A stretch of DNA of 64,000 nt from Lunularia cruciata. Taxonomy: Eukaryota; Streptophyta; Marchantiopsida; Lunulariales; Lunulariaceae. Where the stretch lies: positions 43,152,001 to 43,216,000 of the forward strand of contig OX419760.1 in NCBI GenBank assembly GCA_948567375.1. Direction: 5' to 3'. The notes below the pieces were generated by a model, which searched no databases, was not told the origin of the DNA, and worked only from the letters and a program-made list of their open reading frames with translations. Made by a program: the position numbers and the translations under genes. Positions 12,396-23,292 of the stretch are shown here, piece by piece. How positions within the stretch are numbered: position 1 is the stretch's first letter; every line of letters starts with the position of its first letter.

Positions 12396-15300
12396 TGTAA
12401 ACCTTTTATGGTTTGTCCAATATTCTTTCATCTACAATAAAATAAGTAGGTGATCCTAATGTTGGTACTTGAAATTTGTATTGGCTACTTACACACAAGT
12501 TCTTGTAAATATGTTTGATATAAGCACTTGATTGTGTGTCACAATGTGAGCTATAATTTTAAATAAGAGGTGCATCATGCATCTTCTTTATATCCTAAAC
12601 CTACAATAGCTCTAATATGTAAATTAATCTAATAAGGAATCCCTTAAAGTGTGAATCAAAGTAGAGTACAATGCTTTCCAAATAGATAATTACAATAGAA
12701 AGTCCTATCATTAGTTGCAAACAGGGTTTAGCCCAACACAAACTATTATTCACCTATCAATAAAGAATATTGGCTGCATAACACCCAATCAATTCATCTT
12801 AGTCTTTAAAATGCACCTTCATGAAGGTACTACCAATAAAATAACCAAGAAATATCACTTTAATTCAAAGAAGAAAAAATAACATTGAATTGTAAATTAA
12901 TTGCACATTGAACCCACTATTAGATTTTTAATAAAGAACAAGTACCAATAAGTTAGGCATATCCATCTATGTATGGTTCTACATGTGGTTTGCATATTTT
13001 CAAGTTTTAAGTTCAAAGCATTAGATCTAACTATGAATCATATTTATTATATTTCTATAAATCATGATTTTAGATGATAATTGAAATCATTAGAAAAGGT
13101 TATAGGTCATTGTTTTATTATATTTATTCTATAAATTATTATATAATATCTCAAATGATTGATAAAAAGGTTGTAAACTATTAGAAAAACATAAAATTTC
13201 TCTTTCCTTGCATTATCTCTTATAGATTAGATTAACACAAGTACTAATAATTATGAACTAGATGGTAAGGTTTAACATTCAATTATTAGTCTAGGAGTAG
13301 ATTTTCCAACTTACACATTCACTTATTTAGTCTTGTTTCTAGTGGAATTATTAACATACATACTAAACAACCAATGAGATATTAAGAGTTTTGACAACAA
13401 TGTATTAAACTAAGATTGGAAAATTTTATAGTTTTTATGTAAAAGTGTAGTAAATTTTAGAAATAAATTTATATTTTAATATTAGAAAAATATTATATAG
13501 ATAAACCCAGAAAAAGATACCATATAATTCATATAATTGCATAATTGATCTTAATCTTATTGACATACTTATGTACTAAAAAATGAAATTAAAGTCTTAC
13601 AAAATCTAAGTTGCTAAATGAAATCTAAAAAATATAATTTTGATAAGAAAATAAGATAAAATTATGGAATTAATATAATTTGGAATATATATGTATATAT
13701 AATTCATAAAATTATAAAATATTCAACTTATAATATGAATACTATATTTGGAATTTCGTTCATTTGTTAATTTTTTACATTCATAAAGCATATTAAAGAC
13801 ATAACTTTGTAATATTGATCTAATTTATCTATTTCAAAATTTAAAATTATTTCTTGATATATATAACATCTTCATTAGATTAAGTATATTTCAATATTAT
13901 CTTAATAAAGCTCCAAATAAGACTATTTTAATAAATTTTCAAGGATAATCCCTAGTATTATTAAGCAACACTTGCAAATACTATGTACATCTATCCATGG
14001 GCACTCAACTAGGTAACTAAGAAACATCATACTAGATCAATGGAAGTTAAATAAAATAAAGAAGAGTAAATTTTAAATTTTGCTAAAATCAATAAATCCA
14101 CAATATTTAGAAGGGGTATTATCACACTACTTGTTGAACTAGATTCTTATTCTGGCCTTAATTTCTTTTTTCAAAATAAAAAACCATATTAATTATGGAT
14201 GGAAATAAATCATAAATAATATTTATATTGAGAGTTACATTCCTTATACATAAGATGAACTTTTGGATAATAAATTTTACAAAAGTACATAATGTGTGTA
14301 TATTTGCAAATGTAAAATCTATTTCAGTATAATTAGAAATTGCAAAATTTCATCACTTATCTCTTCAAGTTGCTCTGAATGATTAATAAGAAAATTAATT
14401 TAAGATTAAAGTTGGAGCTCTATCCTTTTTACAAGACCAAGTGTCTCTATTGTGGTTGCTCCTTTGACTAAGTGCTAAGTAGGGAAGTTAGAGGATTATA
14501 TTTATAAAAAATATATATTAAGCAGTCTTTATATTTATATAAACTCTGAATAAATGTATGATATAAGAGATTATTAATTTTAATTTTAATCTTAATTTTA
14601 TTAATTATTTAAAAAATCATAATGTTTTATTTATCATACATAGAAGTGCAATTTAAAACTTATATTTATATAAATATAGAAATTTTACATTTTATAGAAT
14701 TATATTTTACATTTTCTTTAATCAGTTTATATATTTATATATAAGTTATGATTATATGTATAATATTAGAAATTATTAATAAATAAAAATAAAAATAATT
14801 TTTATTACATTATATATATATATATAAAATCTAATGAATAGTAATCATATATTATATAATCAGAAAAATCATATATAGCAATGCAATTTACATCCTTCTC
14901 GTATCAAATCATTGACATTTGTATTAGTAGACAAGTAAGGAATAATCATAACTATATTGAAAGGTTCAATATTGGAGCATTTCTATAGGAGTGGATATGC
15001 TAAATTTGATGATTATATGTGAAATTTTTGTTTATGAGAGAATGATTAATACAAATAATTATAGACTATATTGAAAGATGTAGTAATCATATAGCATATA
15101 TAGCTCTAAGAGTGAATTCTCAAAATTCTCTAATTACTTATCATACTATATAATATATTCAATTTATTAGTATTTGGGAATATAATAATACTTGAATACT
15201 TGAACAACATAAGATGTAATCAAATCTTAGCTCTTTGCTTCTTGATAAATTTTGAAATAGTGAATTATTTACTCTTATATATAATTTATATCATTGCATA

Positions 15301-16639
15301 AAAATTACTAAAAAGCACACCTCTATTATCTATTATTTACTCTGCATAAATTTTTCTCAAAATTTCATTATATTAAAAAAACAGTGGTTTTATAATTTAA
15401 TAAATATAATAATAATTTAATAAATTAAAAAAGTGGTTTTAATTTAATATAATTAAAATGGAAAAACAATTTGTATTTATTAATTTATTAACTTGGAGAA
15501 TCAAATAACATAGGATCTATAGAATATACAAGAGAGAAAATTTAATCGTAATCCATCTTGATATATTTTATACCATATAATAATATTAATAACTATCTAA
15601 ATAACTCTTAACAAAATTTTAGATGCAAAAGCATGAAACCTTAGCAAAACTTTCCGTTACTTTCCGAAGAACTAATTTTAAATATAGCCATTACAAAAAT
15701 AATTCCAATAGATTAGTTTAGATTAAGCCCCATTTCATTGCTCTTTACATTACAGAAAGCAGTGCGTATATCTTTCATTTTTAAAGTTTATATACTTTTA
15801 AATCAAGTATAAAGCTTGAATAATATAGAAATATAAATCACGACGGTGGACGATGCGGTTTCACTGTCACCTAAGTGATAATATTAATAAGCTTTGGCTG
15901 ATAGTATTTTGTAAACTGTGGCTTCTAGATGGCTTAAGATAAGACAAGATATATTCTGAACACATTACAATCAGCTTATAGATGACAATTTTATCAATTG
16001 ATAAGGTGATAACAGTAGAATTTGGCTTCCAGATGAGATGAGGTGAGGTGAGGCAATATCAGCGAAAAATAACAGCCCCGATTGTAAAGTAAGGTGATAG
16101 CGATTGATTTATTTTCATCTTTTTTGGATGATAAGGTGAGGTGATAATGGTCGATTTATTTCATCTTCTTGGTTAACTTCAATATTGACTAAGATGACAA
16201 AACTGGAATTCAGAATTGGCACCCAGGGCCGCTAGAACAAAGATATTTTTGTTGTTCTTATTTTAAATAGATGAGTAGATTTAGTCTCTTCAGTATATTA
16301 TATCAACAGAGTATATTCCAAACAGACTTCTAACATTCTATCGACAAGATATATTCCAAACACATTATAGTCAAGCACATTGATAACGCAGTAGATAAAA
16401 GACACATCAAATTTTCTAAAATAATATCTTCAATAGTTTAAAGGAACATATTGATTGCAGAAAACCACAGGAGAAGATGGCTTCTAGTCTACATACATGG
16501 ACACGATCACATGTTTTATATCTCTGATTCACGCTCTTGGGAGTTGAGGTGTTTACCTCACGATTCACATGTTTGTTTCTCAGACCCTCGCTTTGGGGAG
16601 GTGAGATGCTTATATCTGATTCACGCTCTTGCATCGTCT
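12396..16639. other. long AT-rich stretch
   Basis: Very low GC, especially 13000-15700, with homopolymer and TATA runs. No open frame, transposon motif or RNA gene could be supported. Near 15980-16150 there are short GATAAGGTGA / GAGGTGAGGTGA repeats. Confidence 0.5.
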
Positions 16640-17135
16640 TGAGCACTAAGAGGATCTCTACTGGGAGTTGAGAAAAGGCTTCGCACCCAATTGAACATTG
16701 AGAGATGGAGATAAGAGGAGGGGAAAGTGTCACCGAAAGGAACTGTTGGGATTTAAAAAAAGACTCTGACCGTCTTGAGCACTGAGGGAAGAAGGTAAGA
16801 CGAGGAGAAAGTGTCACTGAGAGGAGCTCTTGGGGGTTGAGAGAATGAATGAGCATTGAGAGAAGAAGGTATCAGGAAAGTATCACTGAGCTCCTCTCGA
16901 GAGTTGAGAGAAGGCTTCCGCAGCCTCTTGAGCACTAAGAGAAGAAGAAGCTAACAGGAGGAGAAAGTGTCATGAGAGGAGCTCTTTGGAGTTGAGGGAA
17001 TGCTCTGTACCTTCTTGAGAGAAGAAGGTAACGGGAGGAAAAAGTGTCACTGATAAGAGACTCTTGGGAATTGGAATTGAGAGAAGGCTTCTGGAGCAGT
17101 GAGAGAAGAAGGTAAGAGGAGGAGAAGGTGTCAGA
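16640..17135. repeat. minisatellite, about 90-bp degenerate units
   Basis: About six imperfect units carry GAGGAGAAAGTGTCACTGAG, GAGCTCTTGGGAGTTGAGAG and GAGCACTGAGAGAAGAAGGT-like segments. Minus-strand frames here (16416-16935) are open only because of the repeat and have no family similarity. Confidence 0.8.
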
Positions 17136-17481
17136 GCATTTGCAAACCCTTGAGATCTAAGTTCCCGAATAATCTAAAAATTGAATTGCTGTAATCAAAA
17201 TCTTGGTGGAAAGGTAAAACTCTGTAATCACCAGCAATTGATCTTAAGGAATTACTTAGGAACTAAGGTACTTGATAATTGAGAGGTTAAAATGATCTTG
17301 ACACAGAGATAAAACATGCTTATCATACGCTTCAGTTTGCGCGAACCAAAGTTTTCTGATTCTTTACAACGCGAGGTAGAATACGAAGCGGAGAAAGATA
17401 ATTACGCAGAAATCAAATCAAGGTGATTTGTATACAGACTTAACCTACCATTAAGTCCTAAGTTACACTGTGATACTTCTA

Positions 17482-17883
17482 TCACATATTTGCAACTCGG
17501 ATGTTTTCTACATCCGGAGTACTAGGTAACCTATGGTAGTGGATGTGATCTAATGGTTGCGTCGTGAACCTCACCAAGATTGGTCTTCGTTCTATTCGGG
17601 GATATGTGTATCCCCACTGGAAAACTGCATAGAACGCCAGAGAAACCACGGTAACGTATGTTACCACCACCGCGACAATCGCTATTATGGAACATATCCC
17701 CATGATGATGTCTGCTAGGGAGTAGCGTCGGAAGAATCGTACCGCATCTTCCACAATAAGGTCCAGTTGTATGAAACGAACAATCACGAGCAGGCCGTCC
17801 ACAATTGCATCGGTGTACAACCACAACAGTATTAAAATGCAGAAGCGCACCAAAACGACAAGATTCTTGTTAGTGGGAGGCAT
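17482..17883 (-). CDS. small membrane protein of unknown family
   Basis: A 133-residue frame starts MPPTNKN at 17883. The longer open frame continues upstream to 18081 but runs into degenerate tandem repeats, so this internal Met is preferred. Hydrophobic segments lie at about residues 9-24 (LVVLVRFCILILLWLY), 30-46 and 57-90, the last long enough for two passes. Charged segments (EDAVRFFRRY, YPRIERRP) and a His-rich tail (HIHYHRLPS) follow. Base composition is less AT-rich than the flanks, which favours a real or recently real gene. I do not recognise the family, and it could be an exon of something larger. Confidence 0.4.
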   Translation of the reverse strand: MPPTNKNLVVLVRFCILILLWLYTDAIVDGLLVIVRFIQLDLIVEDAVRFFRRYSLADIIMGICSIIAIVAVVVTYVTVVSLAFYAVFQWGYTYPRIERRPILVRFTTQPLDHIHYHRLPSTPDVENIRVANM

Positions 17884-17936
17884 GTTTAAAGATGTCACGA
17901 TAGTACAAGAATGGAGATTCTCGTAATACCTTCCCA

Positions 17937-18165
17937 CACTAGGCTTGAAAGTAGATGATAATTCAGGTCTCGAAAAGAAGGCAACTTTCACACTTGACTT
18001 GAAGGTAGATGATGATTCAGGTCTCGAAAAGAGTGAAGCTTCCACACTTTGACTTGGAAAGGAAGAAAGGGCAACTTCCACACTACTGTTGAAAATAGAT
18101 CATGGTAAAGGTCTCACAAAGAGGGAAGAGTCTCACACGAGACTAGAAAGTAGATGATGGTTAGA
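17937..18165. repeat. degenerate tandem repeat, about 60 bp
   Basis: Three to four units share TTGAAAGTAGATGATAATTC, AGGTCTCGAAAAGA and CAACTTTCACACT. The block lies just upstream of the minus-strand membrane-protein frame and could be its 5' UTR or promoter. Confidence 0.7.
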
Positions 18166-18296
18166 ATGTGTAGATGCTCCTCCTTTAATACTGGTGACTT
18201 CTCCAAAGTCGATTATAACACCAGTTACATTTAACTATATGTATGCATTTAAATATTGCTAAGATCGAGATGTTGCAAAGGACGTAACCGGACAAT

Positions 18297-18760
18297 GAGT
18301 GACTACAACAACGTCCTTCCACGTGGAGGACGTCCGTGATCGCAGACGACGTCTATCAATGTCAACGTCGTCTGTAGGTATGAACGACGTCCATATCTAT
18401 CTACAACATCCATCCACGTGGACAACCTCCGTCAACATCAACAATGTCCATGAACATCAACCACGTCCATGGGGTCAAGGCTACAGCAATACTGAGTGGG
18501 ATACGTCTAGCTGACGTCCAACCACGTGGACTACATACATGCTTACATCATAGTTGACATCCATCAATGTCAACTATGTTAATACGCATCTACCACATCC
18601 ACCGATGTGGACGAGTCCATGTCTGCCAACCATATCCATCAACATCAACAACATGCATCTAGCACTTTACCCACGTGGATGACATCACGATCATTGAGAA
18701 CATCTATCCAGGTGGACAACATCAGTATTTACGACATGCATTCATATATACAATATTCAT
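18297..18760. repeat. ACGT-rich imperfect repeat block
   Basis: Short irregular repeats of GACGTCCATC and CATCCACGTGGACAACATC. Four perfect CCACGTGG palindromes occur at 18319, 18414, 18522 and 18671, with several GACGTC cores. Related text recurs near 19840-19910 and 20750-20800. Confidence 0.8.
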
Positions 18761-18970
18761 CCACTCCAACAAAAATAATGAATATCAAGCTGGAATACTA
18801 AAGGTCGGAAAATACTATACAATCATAACATGCAATGGAAATGCAAATGTGAGTATAGGGAATAAGCTAGAACATCTCAGCAGTTTGAAATATACTAATC
18901 CGATGTAAGGGAGTTTATATTATATACTTTTCCTAATGATAAAGTCTCAAAAAGCACAAAATAAAATATT

Positions 18971-19112
18971 GTTGAGCATTTAAATTTGATTTTCTTATAT
19001 AAGAGCATTCAAATATATGATATTCATATTCAACATTACTGTTGAGCATTTAAATTTGATTTGCTTAGAATAAGAGCATTCAATAAATATATGATATTCA
19101 TATTCAACCTTA
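18971..19112. repeat. tandem duplication, period 70 bp
   Basis: Copies starting GTTGAGCATTTAAATTTGAT at 18971 and 19041 share AAGAGCATTCAA and ATATGATATTCATATTCAAC. Confidence 0.9.
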
Positions 19113-19424
19113 CCCATAATATTCGAGAAAGTGGAAAAGTTTCTAGCACTAATTTTAGTGCATAACTCTGATATGCTCCAAACAAGGCACTCAAGATATA
19201 TATGGTACTCACCTTGCATCTTACACATGAAACAACATCCATGTATACAATGTGAACAATATCTGTACACACGAATGTCCATTCACCGCACCATTTCATG
19301 TTCATAACATCGGTTCACGTCAACACTTCATATGAAAAACTTCATCACATGTGGAAACAAGAAGGTGAGAAGACACCATCAAGCCCTACAAGGAAAAGAT
19401 ATAGAAGGTAAAATGCAATTAAGT

Positions 19425-19690
19425 TCTCACTTTCTTGTTCTCACTTTCGACAAAACCTTAGTCCATATCAGTTTGGAATGGCTACACCTGGAGGATGTGA
19501 GGCTATATCTCTAGGCATTAGAGCACTTCTAGATATCCATCTGGATGTTGAGAACGACGAGTATCCATCTTTGGAGAGCATAAGGAGGTTGGTGATCCTT
19601 GGCAAATCTTAATCCTTTTGTGCGGTCTTTTTATAGCTCTCCTACTTCCCTTTACTACAAGCATGGTGGTTCACAAGAAGGTTCACAAAA
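19425..19690 (+). mobile_element. internal LINE fragment
   Basis: Nucleotide text matches the LINE at 58690-58975: GGATGTGAGGCTATAT, CTAGGCATTAGAGCACT, GCGGTCTTTTTAT. An internal deletion removes part of the DVENAF RT motif, and stops interrupt it. Confidence 0.85.
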
Positions 19691-19770
19691 CCTAGATGGA
19701 TGATACATCCATATCAAAACAATATCGATTCAAGACAACGCCTCATATTCTATCTATAACTTTCTTCCAT

Positions 19771-19797
19771 GTTTTATACACGGTCCGCCCTTTTCTC
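19771..19797 (+). mobile_element. 27-bp LINE-tail micro-insertion with 12-bp duplication
   Basis: GTTTTATACACGGTCCGCCC plus TTTTCTC corresponds to the last part of the LINE tail (TTTTCTACGCGGTCGCCCTTT). Perfect 12-bp repeats ACTTTCTTCCAT flank it (19759-19770 and 19798-19809). Confidence 0.7.
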
Positions 19798-19809
19798 ACT
19801 TTCTTCCAT

Positions 19810-21105
19810 ATTAAGATGCCACATCCATATGTATCTACAGTACCCATTCACATCAATAGGTGCCGTCCACAATATGTCATTGACATGGACGTGGTTGGAT
19901 GTTACATCGATGTATAGAGACGACATTTGTTCACTTTCCGAGATAAAACAAGTTCTGTCGTCGGAGGCCTTACTGCCTTAAATTAAGTTTGTAACATTTG
20001 AAAGCAAAGGAGGTTTTTCGGTATAAAACCGTTGATCAGGTTTGTTTCTCAATTATGATTTATATCTTCCTAAGAGCTAACAATCATCGGTAAAATCATC
20101 GGTTAAAAGCTTTTAATTTTATTTATGTCCATAACAGGAAAACCATAGCGCAAAAGAAAAGACCCCAATATATTGTTTTGCTTGTCATACCTCAGGCTGG
20201 CTTATTTTTGACATGGTTATTTAGTCGTTCTTTGATCATTGGATTGATTACAAATGGGGTAGAGACCTGCCCCAAGTGAAACCCTTCGAGTTTGGGACTC
20301 AGGGATAGGGCCTGCCCTCTTTGGTATATATTTTTTGATTGTTCAATATGCTATAAGGAAAAAACCCCAAGAAATAACAATGTCCACTGTTTACTATTTC
20401 TTCACAACTATCTTACTCTTTTACTTAGATATATGAAAATTATATCAGTCTTTGCATACTTTGTTTTTTGGTTGCCTCGCTATACTTCTCAGACATTAAC
20501 AATTATGTTGGTTTTTTCAAAAACATATTACATTATTATCATTTACTTCTATTTATATTATTATACTATCTATCTATGCTTCTTTTGTTTTTGGTACAAT
20601 CTCGCTGGTTCTTGGTAAATCCTTATTGGAAGCTTTCGAGGTTTTAGATAATGTATCTAAAACCTTAGAAGCAGAAAAGAGAGAACCAAAAAAAGAAAAG
20701 GACATGTTTGCCATATATAACGGAGTTCATTGGCACTACATTGGTATTTACAACATCCATACACATCCAACTGCATCTAGGGACATCCATTCGCATGTGG
20801 TGGAGACGTTCCTTATGTTGTATTTACGACATCTTCTAGCTTAATCAAGCAAGAATAAAATTCGCCAGAATGAAAATGAAAGGAAAAGGATAGGAAAGGT
20901 GGTTCAGTAAACCACCTGCCTCAAAAAACTAATCGCTGGTCTATTTAGGATTAATCGTAATGCAACTTGTTGTAAACGCATCCAACTGCAGTAGCTACTG
21001 ATGAGTCTCGGGAATAAGGGTTGCCTCGATACTTACGCTTTCAACTTGGTCCGTTGAGTGCACCTGGTAAAGTAACTGGTTAATTTGAACCTTTCGGCGG
21101 ATATG
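19810..21105. other. intergenic sequence upstream of SPC24
   Basis: No gene recognised. It contains more of the ACGT/CATCCA repeat text and a 12-bp hairpin, AGGTTTTAGATA and its complement around ATG at 20639-20665. Confidence 0.4.
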
Positions 21106-21135
21106 GCGGCTACTACATCCCACTGTAGTAGCCGC
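21106..21135. repeat. perfect 12-bp hairpin upstream of SPC24
   Basis: GCGGCTACTACA (21106-21117) pairs with TGTAGTAGCCGC (21124-21135) over a TCCCAC loop. It lies about 380 bp upstream of the SPC24 start codon and could be a promoter or 5' UTR element. Confidence 0.8.
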
Positions 21136-21512
21136 AGGTGCCCACGAATCTTAACAAGACCAGGTACTAATCTGAATAATCAACTCTTAAGGAAACGTAG
21201 CTTAACGTCATTTTATTTTAATCCTTTCTAACGGGCTCTAATGAGGTCCGAACAAAGGGCACCCTCCGACTACTCAAGATACAGTAGTGATAGTTCTGTA
21301 AATCAAAGTAGTGATAATCTTGTAAATCAATTAGCGATAATCTCATTAAGTTTCAGTAGATTCCAAGTTGTAGCAGTTTCCCGCCATTTTCCTGGAAGGA
21401 AGACAAGGAGTTGTATTGCTCGAAATCTGTCCAGCACGTTGGGCCGTGGTTTCGATCGCTTCGGACTCGTGAGAAATTTCGAAGATAGTTTTTTGATCTC
21501 TACGAAGACGCA

Positions 21513-23292
21513 ATGGCTGGAGTCGGCGACTTGAATGCTAGCGGCTTAAACGATGTGCTAATGGTTTTGCGAACATTTCCTGAGTTCCACGATGCTGAAG
21601 CTGACTGCTCCAGCCTGCTGAAAACTCAGGAGATGGTGACGGATGCATTGGTTGCTTGGCGCGCTAAGCAGACTGAGATACACTCGCGCAATTTAGGTTG
21701 CTGGTCGCTTCTTGCAGAGTTCGGTTTGGATTGTTTTTGAAATCCTGCGCACAGGCTGTGTGGATATAATCTCACTGCCCTTCACCTCTCGCAGATTTGC
21801 AACAGCAGGTGGCTCTTGCTGAGCGCCAGTTAATCACTGCAAAGATGGACGGCTCGTGCGGTGAGACTCTGGAGCGAATGAAGGAAGAGCTTACGCTTGT
21901 GCAAGGCAGGGAGAAGCAAATGCGGATAGATATCAAATAAGTCTCTAAAACACTGTGTCATAGTGCCTGCTATTGAACTGTATTTGAGCTTCTCTTTGTA
22001 GCCTTGTGGCTTATCTTTATCTTTGTCATGCATTGTCACTGATAGTCTTAGCTCACTTCTGGATACGTGGCCCGACCATCGTCGAAAGAAATGTCAACTG
22101 TCCAATTCTAACCAGCATGGTAGATTGAGCTGCCTGTACTCTATGCACTTTGTTGCTTGAACTCTGGAGATGTCAAATTGCGTCGATTTGAACTGCAGAG
22201 AAATATGAAACACATTGCCGCTGAGTGGAGCCTGCCAGTACCGTTGTCTGCAGGCAAGGAATCAGAAGTCAGAATTCTTATTGGCTGAAGTCGTTGATAC
22301 TGCACAGATCTAGACGACTGCCTCGAAGCTATTGAGGAGCAGCTGCTTTCCATAAAGATGCAGAGAGAAACTTTGGATAAGCCAGACGGAGAAGAGGCAT
22401 TTCTCAAGTATGTGCTGTCTCAAGACGTCTATCTCTGCGATGCTAAAGAGCAAGCGGACGCAATTGCGCTACTTCCTTGGACGACATCAAAGAAAAGTTT
22501 TATCGTTGCAAGAAAAGATGTCATCCATGCGCTCCCTCTCTTTCGTCGCATTCAAAATTCTACATTTGCTCTCCCCACAACAAAATGTCTGAACTCTGTT
22601 CCCTCTCTACGCAGGAATGAGTTATCGCTGTTTCTGAACGTGTCCAGTATCCTCCCAGATCTCGGAGATCCTAAGTTCTCAGGCAGTATCCTCCAATTCG
22701 AGAGTCGTAACTTCGCTACTGAGCTCAAACTGTCTCGTTGTCTGCCTCCTTCTTTTTCTCATGTAATTTCGCAGGAATGTTTTCTTGCCCGTGTTACACA
22801 TTAACTGATACTTCCCGTCCTAAAGCAACCTTGGTTTGCGATGGACGCATATCGAGGGTCTTACACTACCGAGCTAAGACCATGTACCAGATGGATTCGA
22901 CTCGGTAGTGCAAGGCCCTTCGAGGGTGGATATAACAAGAGGCATAGCATCCGTGTAATGTGGCACTGAGTGGTTGCTTGGCGCGCTAAGCAGGCTGAGA
23001 TACTCATCCGCGATATAGGGTGTTATGCACTTCTTGTAGAGTTGGAACTGGTTTTGTTTCTTCTTTGTACAATTACGTGTAACTCCAGACTTCTTTTGGT
23101 CGTGAACATGTTTTCTAGTCTTCAGACAAGTCCGGGTTTTGTTAAACTTGTTACATGAAAATCTCGTGCTTGTGCCTTAACAGTTTCTCAGCTTTCGTGG
23201 ACAAGCAAAAAGGAGTGAAGACTTTCAAATTCTCAACTGAGACCATGTCCCCGTTTCAGATCGGTCAAGCTGCATGGGAGATGATGAGGTGA
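21513..23292 (+). CDS. SPC24: kinetochore protein SPC24 homologue
   Basis: SPC24 pairs with SPC25 to form the centromere-side head of the NDC80 complex that links kinetochores to microtubules. Exons are 21513-21696, 21795-21905 (or to 21860), 22308-22407, 22615-22685 and 23192-23292, giving about 188 (or 173) residues, near the plant norm of about 200. All joins keep frame. The middle is coiled-coil (ALAERQLITAK, ERMKEELTLVQ, LEAIEEQLLSIK). The C-terminal globular domain is diagnostic: LFLNVSSILPDLGDP, SGTFVDKQKG and TFKFSTETMSPFQ parallel plant SPC24 VTSIIPDLDDP, SGHIVDRDK and KFEFDPTKM. The exon 2 donor is uncertain: GT at 21861 or GC at 21906, the longer option restoring the usual coiled-coil length. 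The last intron has U12-type signals. Confidence 0.85.
22853..22922. repeat. imperfect inverted repeat inside the SPC24 U12 intron
   Basis: Arms of about 21 bp (22853-22873 and 22901-22922) share CACTACCGAG and its complement, with two mismatches and a one-base gap, around a 27-nt loop. Confidence 0.7.
22971..23065 (+). repeat. partial duplication of SPC24 exon 1 and intron 1 start
   Basis: TGGTTGCTTGGCGCGCTAAG matches exon 1 at 21649 exactly, and similarity continues through CTGAGATAC, the donor region and CTTCTTGCAGAGTT-like text to about 21745. The copy lies in the last intron and is still open in one frame, but has no upstream exon half. Confidence 0.85.

Larger units (their letters stand above)
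22686..23191 (+). other. U12-type intron of SPC24
   Basis: The donor reads GTATCCTCC, close to the minor-spliceosome GTATCCTTT. GTGCCTTAACAG (23173-23183) matches the branch consensus TTCCTTAAC, with the predicted branch A at 23180, 12 nt before the exon at 23192. The nearer AG at 23183 would break the frame, while 23191 restores SGTFVDKQ. Confidence 0.75.

Noticed and set aside
16416-16935. Minus-strand frames of 146 and 60 residues
   Set aside because: They lie over a 90-bp minisatellite and have repeat-derived sequence.
16640-17135. CRISPR-like regularly spaced repeats
   Set aside because: Units are adjacent and degenerate with no unique spacers, and the genome is eukaryotic.
21000-21050. 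CTGATGAGTCTCGGG, like a hammerhead ribozyme core
   Set aside because: The required GAAA after stem II and a closing stem III are missing; GAATA and unpaired flanks do not fit.
22141-22407. A possible extra SPC24 exon near 22150-22240 (reading LRRFELQRNMKHIAAEW)
   Set aside because: It recalls the family's KKFEQDERRAQ segment, but no splice sites join it in phase to the flanking exons, and exon 3 already supplies that region.
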